NCBI GenBank assembly: GCA_947649225.1
Contig: CANSQX010000012.1
Coordinates: 1 to 34,751 of the forward strand
DNA length: 34,751 bases
Source: an uncultured Flavonifractor sp.
GTDB taxonomy: Bacteria > Bacillota > Clostridia > Oscillospirales > Oscillospiraceae
Direction of reading: 5' to 3'
Position 1 is the stretch's first letter, and the number at the start of each line of letters is the position of its first letter. Below the pieces are notes generated by a model. The model saw only the letters and a list, made by a program, of their open reading frames with translations. It was not told the DNA's origin and ran no database searches. Of the stretch, positions 31,596-34,751 are shown in pieces. Both the position numbers and the translations under genes were made by a program.

Positions 31596-32381
31596 ATGCT
31601 CAGGATTTTGATTTCCGGCTGCAACGGCCATATGGGCCGTGCGGTGGAATCCATCTGTGCCTCCCTGCCCGACGTGGAGGCCGCGGCAGGCTTTGATCTG
31701 CTGGGCCAGGGGGACCGGGATTACCCGGTCTACCCCTCCCCCGCCGAGCTCCCGGCTGCGGCGGAGGCCGGCGTCCTCATCGATTTCTCCAGCCCGGCGG
31801 CGCTTCCCGGCCTGCTGGAGCTGGGGGTCTCGCGGCATATTCCCCTGGTGCTGGCCACCACCGGGTACTCCCCCGATCAGCTGGCCGCCATCCACCGGGC
31901 TGCGGAGGCTGTCCCCATCTTCCGCTCCGCCAACATGTCCCTGGGCGTCAATGTGCTGCTGGACCTGGTCCGGCGGGCGGCGGCGGTGCTGGGCGAGAGC
32001 TGCGATGTGGAGATTGTGGAGCGCCACCACAGCCGGAAGGTGGACGCCCCCAGCGGCACCGCCCTCATGCTGGCCGACGCGGCGGCCTCCGCCCTCCCCT
32101 ACCAGCCCGTGTACGTCTATGACCGCCAGAGTGTGCGAAAGCCCCGGGACAGGCGGGAGATCGGCATCTCGTCGGTGCGGGGCGGCAATATCGTGGGGGA
32201 CCACGAGGTGATCTTTGCGGGCCGGGACGAGGTGATTGAAATCCGTCACTCGGCCATGAGCCGGGAGGTCTTCGCCTCGGGGGCCGTCCGGGCCGCCCGC
32301 TTCCTGGCCGGTGTGGAGGAGCCCGGCCTCTACTCCATGGCCGACCTGGTGGCCGGGCTCCGGGACGAAATACTCCTCTAA
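31596..32381 (+). CDS. dapB: 4-hydroxy-tetrahydrodipicolinate reductase
   Basis: Reduces the DapA product with NAD(P)H toward diaminopimelate and lysine. The 261-residue protein has the nucleotide-binding GCNGHMGRAV near the N terminus, DFSSPAA, ATTGYS and the catalytic block VERHHSRKVDAPSGTA (His144/145, Lys148). AAAGG lies ten bases before ATG 31596. It is the last gene of the operon. The following 147 bases hold short weak inverted repeats but no clear terminator until the bidirectional one at 32694-32728. Confidence 0.97.
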   Translation: MLRILISGCNGHMGRAVESICASLPDVEAAAGFDLLGQGDRDYPVYPSPAELPAAAEAGVLIDFSSPAALPGLLELGVSRHIPLVLATTGYSPDQLAAIHRAAEAVPIFRSANMSLGVNVLLDLVRRAAAVLGESCDVEIVERHHSRKVDAPSGTALMLADAAASALPYQPVYVYDRQSVRKPRDRREIGISSVRGGNIVGDHEVIFAGRDEVIEIRHSAMSREVFASGAVRAARFLAGVEEPGLYSMADLVAGLRDEILL

Positions 32382-32528
32382 AATGATGGCAGTCATCAGA
32401 ACCCTTGCCCCCTTGTCAGGGGCGGCTCGTATCCGTCCGAACGTTCCCACGCGCATTTTGTCAGAACAGGCGGGTACGATCCTCCCCTCCAAGTGTTGGC
32501 GTTGGCAGCATGAAGATTGCTATAGAAA
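32382..32528. other. Intergenic sequence between dapB and the repeat element
   Basis: No gene or RNA recognised. Two short inverted repeats are visible near the dapB end (TGATG/CATCA and CCCCTTGTCAGGGG), neither with a T-run. Confidence 0.5.
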
Positions 32529-32695
32529 TTAGGCCTTGTTTGATAAATGGCAGAATGCCCAACGGCGAGAGACTTTTTCGCCAGACAAGGCAAAAATTCG
32601 CAGGAATACTTGGTGTATTTCAAGAATTTTTAACGCAGTATGGCGGAAAAAGGTCCGCCGCTTGGGCGTTTTGCCATTTTTCAAACAAGGCCTAA
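32529..32695. repeat. MITE-like palindromic element, copy 2 (167 bp)
   Basis: Perfect 15-bp terminal inverted repeats TTAGGCCTTGTTTGA (32529-32543) and the complement (32681-32695). The pairing continues inward imperfectly (ATGGCAGAATGCCCAACGGCG against ATGGCAAAACGCCCAAGCGG), so a transcript would fold into a long hairpin. The core is nearly identical to copy 1 (4408-4628), but about 54 bases of its middle are absent. TA lies at both outer edges. It sits between the convergent dapB and AI-2E genes, directly beside the bidirectional terminator. Confidence 0.88.
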
Positions 32696-32728
32696 AAAAG
32701 ATGCACGGCAGCGCCGTGCATCTTTTTT
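32694..32728. terminator. Bidirectional intrinsic terminator
   Basis: A perfect 10-bp stem GATGCACGGC (32700-32709) and GCCGTGCATC (32713-32722) with loop AGC, flanked by six A on the left and six T on the right, so it works on both strands. It serves the AI-2E gene (stop at 32730) and probably the asd-dapA-dapB operon. Its left A-run touches the end of repeat copy 2. Confidence 0.93.
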
Positions 32729-32729
32729 C

Positions 32730-33941
32730 TTATGGATTGGGCGGCTCCGCACCGGGATCGGGCTCCAGGACGGCGTCCGCGCCGTCCTGGGATGCGCAGT
32801 TCCGGTCCAGATCCTTGCGGGCCAGGCGGTTGTGGACCCACTCCCGCACCAGGGCATAGAGGACGGCGAAGGTGGGCACGCCCAGGAGCATTCCGATAAA
32901 GCCGAAGAGTCCCCCACCCACGACAATAGCCACCAGCACCCACAGCGGGGAGAGTCCGGTGCTGTCCCCCAGGATCTTGGGGCCCAGGATGTTGCCGTCA
33001 AACTGCTGGAGCACGATGATGAGAATCAGAAATTTCAGCGCGCTGAGGGGCTCCACAATCACCAGGATCATCACACAGGGGATGGCGCCGATGAATGGGC
33101 CGAAAAAGGGGATGATGTTGGTCACCCCCACCACCACGCTGACCAGCACGGCGAAGGGAATCCGCAGAATGGCGCACATCACAAAGCACAGCACGCCGAT
33201 GATGGCGCTGTCGATGAGCTTACCGTTGATAAAGCCTACAAAGATCTTGTCGGCATACCGCAGTACGTCCAGAACCCGGTCGGACGGGCGCTTGGGCACG
33301 ATGGCATAGAGCAGCTTTTTCAGCTGGGGCTTCAGCTTATCCTTGGCCAGCAGCATGTAAATGGAGGAGATGATGGCAGTGATCGCGTTGATAAACCCGC
33401 TGCCCACCGCCATACCCACGTCCAGGATTTGGGGCAGCAGGGCCTTGATCTGTTTGGAGGCCTCCTCCATGATGTTTTGATAGGAGCCCATCAGACTGCC
33501 GATCAGGTCGTCCACGCCCTCGACGTTCTCCAGCTGGAGAGAGCTGGCCAGATTGTTGACAAAGCTGTTCAGGTTGGCCAGGTAGGTCTGAATGTTGTTG
33601 ACCAGCTCCATGATGCTGTCCACCACCGACGGGATGATCAGGTTGATCAGCAGCACCAGCACGGCGAAAGCGATGGCATAGACGGTCAGCACAGACAGCC
33701 CGCGCTTCACCTTGACCTTGCTGTAGAGCTTCCGCTCAAAGAAAGCAGTGGGGGCGTCCAGCAGGAAAGCGATGATAAACCCAGCGATGAAGGGGGAAAT
33801 CACGCTGATGGCATTGGAGAGGGCGTTCCAGATCACCTTAAAATTGGTCAGCGCCACAAAAAACAGAATACCGATCAGCACCACCAGAAGGTTGGAGATG
33901 GTCTTTTCGTCCAGGGTCAGCCATTTTCGTCTGTTTCTCAA
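32730..33941 (-). CDS. AI-2E family transporter-like membrane protein
   Basis: A polytopic membrane protein of the PF01594 family; members include the proposed autoinducer-2 exporter TqsA, the Na+/H+ antiporter-like YtvI branch and others, so the substrate is unknown. The 403-residue protein has two N-terminal helices, a soluble helical middle region (about 110-200) and a C-terminal helix bundle with family motifs NIIPFFGPFIGAIP, GNILGPKILGDSTGLSPLWV and GGLFGFIGMLLGVP. The start is TTG 33941 with GGGAGG nine bases upstream; this ribosome site overlaps the tyrS stop (TAAGGGAGG). It ends in an acidic/Pro tail two bases from the terminator. Confidence 0.93.
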   Translation of the reverse strand: MRNRRKWLTLDEKTISNLLVVLIGILFFVALTNFKVIWNALSNAISVISPFIAGFIIAFLLDAPTAFFERKLYSKVKVKRGLSVLTVYAIAFAVLVLLINLIIPSVVDSIMELVNNIQTYLANLNSFVNNLASSLQLENVEGVDDLIGSLMGSYQNIMEEASKQIKALLPQILDVGMAVGSGFINAITAIISSIYMLLAKDKLKPQLKKLLYAIVPKRPSDRVLDVLRYADKIFVGFINGKLIDSAIIGVLCFVMCAILRIPFAVLVSVVVGVTNIIPFFGPFIGAIPCVMILVIVEPLSALKFLILIIVLQQFDGNILGPKILGDSTGLSPLWVLVAIVVGGGLFGFIGMLLGVPTFAVLYALVREWVHNRLARKDLDRNCASQDGADAVLEPDPGAEPPNP

Positions 33942-33956
33942 CCGCTCGTTCCTCCC

Positions 33957-34751
33957 TTATTCGTCTAAAATCACCCGATGGAAGACCTTCTTGCCCTTTT
34001 TGATGGTCAGTCCGTTGCCGGAGAGGCGTCCGGTGTCAAAGGTCTCGGCCACATCGTGGAGCCGCACGCCGTCCGCCTCCACGCCCCCCTGCTCCACCAG
34101 GCGGCGGGCCTCCTTCTTGGAGGGCGCCAGGCCGCATCGGACCATCAGGTCCAGAATGCCGATGGAGCCGCCGGACAGATCGGCCCCGGTCAGGGTGGTA
34201 GTGGGCATATTGCTCCTGTCCCCGCCGCTGGAGAAGAGGGCCCGGGCGGCATCCTGGGCCTTCTGGGCCTCCTCCGGGCCGTGGACCATCTTGGTCAGCT
34301 CGAAGGCCAGAATCTCCTTGGCCGTGTTGAGCTGTGCCCCCTCCCACTGATCCATCTCGTCGATCTGCTCCAGGGGCAGGAAGGTGAGCCAACGCACGCA
34401 CTTCATCACGTCGGCGTCGCCCACATTGCGCCAGTACTGGTAGAATTCGTAGGGGGAGGTCTTGTTGGGGTCCAGCCAGATGGCGTTTCCGGCGGTCTTG
34501 CCCATCTTGTTGCCCTGGGAGTCGGTCAGCAGGTTGATGGTCAGGGCGTAGGCGTCCTTGCCCAGCTTTTTCCGGATGAGCTCGGTGCCGCCCAGCATGT
34601 TGGACCACTGGTCGTTGCCGCCGAACTGCATATTGCAGCCCACGGTCTGGAACATGTGGTAGAAGTCGTAGGACTGCATGATCATGTAGTTGAATTCCAG
34701 GAAGGACAGGCCCTTCTCCATGCGCTGCTTGTAGCACTCGGCCCGGAGCAT
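33957..34751 (-). CDS. tyrS: Tyrosyl-tRNA synthetase, partial (5' end outside window)
   Basis: Charges tRNA-Tyr. The 265 codons present cover the C-terminal part of the class I catalytic domain (SFLEFNYMIMQSYDF, FGGNDQWSNM, and the KMSKS-loop variant GNKMGKT), the anticodon-binding region and a C-terminal S4 RNA-binding domain (about the last 65 residues, with SKKEARRLVEQGGV). The ATG at the window edge is internal by comparison with the family, whose N-terminal HIGH-containing part lies beyond 34751. The AI-2E gene follows 15 bases downstream and shares the transcript. Confidence 0.96.
   Translation of the reverse strand: MLRAECYKQRMEKGLSFLEFNYMIMQSYDFYHMFQTVGCNMQFGGNDQWSNMLGGTELIRKKLGKDAYALTINLLTDSQGNKMGKTAGNAIWLDPNKTSPYEFYQYWRNVGDADVMKCVRWLTFLPLEQIDEMDQWEGAQLNTAKEILAFELTKMVHGPEEAQKAQDAARALFSSGGDRSNMPTTTLTGADLSGGSIGILDLMVRCGLAPSKKEARRLVEQGGVEADGVRLHDVAETFDTGRLSGNGLTIKKGKKVFHRVILDE

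Noticed and set aside
32640..33968. 442-codon plus-strand frame over the AI-2E gene
   Set aside because: Histidine/glutamine/aspartate-rich shadow of a hydrophobic membrane protein gene.
1..34751. tRNA genes, rRNA, CRISPR arrays, phage or transposase genes
   Set aside because: I read both strands for these and saw none; short tRNA-like folds cannot be fully excluded without a covariance search.

Overview
The window reads as a chromosomal segment from a high-GC, spore-forming Clostridia bacterium, most likely Oscillospirales (Flavonifractor/Lawsonibacter-like). The reasons are spoIIM and a SpoIID-type gene, the SCIFF peptide with its radical-SAM maturase, RemA (DUF370), CdaA/CdaR, a PrpC/PrkC phosphatase-kinase pair, and a GC-rich base composition with frequent GTG/TTG starts. 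This placement rests on gene content; no alignment was run. The window is mostly conserved core genome. I see no tRNA, rRNA, CRISPR array, prophage or transposase.

Positions 1-15302 (minus strand) form one long housekeeping cluster that starts at a sigma-A-like promoter at 15274-15302: yicC, remA, gmk, rpoZ, [structured gap], priA, def, fmt, a GT-C mannosyltransferase-like gene, a YugP-like zinc peptidase, rsmB, rlmN, [MITE-like repeat], prpC, pknB, rsgA, thiN (cut by the window edge). This follows the classic Firmicutes order, but coaBC is missing between rpoZ and priA, rpe is missing between rsgA and thiN, and a glycosyltransferase has been added. Genes are tightly coupled, with many 1-bp and ATGA overlaps.

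Positions 15285-19966 (minus) form the c-di-AMP cluster: promoter, cdaA, cdaR, an RseC-like membrane protein, a DUF5685 protein, a J-domain/TPR protein with a cysteine-rich tail, and a small membrane protein. Positions 20005-21712 hold spoIIM and xerD with their own promoter and terminator. An AT-rich non-coding island (about 21626-21922) follows.

Positions 21923-29166 (minus) run from SpoIID/LytB-like, queA, a frameshifted TfoX_C gene, a small unknown gene that is probably also frameshifted, and tgt, through yajC (own promoter) and a TIGR04086-type membrane protein, to the SCIFF precursor scfA (own promoter) and its maturase scfB. A perfect 16-bp stem-loop separates scfA from scfB.

Positions 29205-32381 (plus) form a lysine-biosynthesis operon, asd-dapA-dapB, preceded by a lysine riboswitch with an intrinsic terminator. 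Positions 32529-34751 hold a second copy of the MITE-like repeat, a bidirectional terminator, and (minus) tyrS (cut by the edge) with a downstream AI-2E family membrane protein.

The points most worth checking are the two-copy palindromic element, one edge of which supplies the rlmN stop codon; the structured insert that replaces coaBC; two neighbouring small genes each out of frame at a homopolymer; XerD with its catalytic lysine apparently replaced by arginine; and the cysteine-rich RseC/DUF5685/J-domain cluster behind cdaAR, where the DUF5685 protein carries Asp motifs resembling class I isoprenoid synthases.
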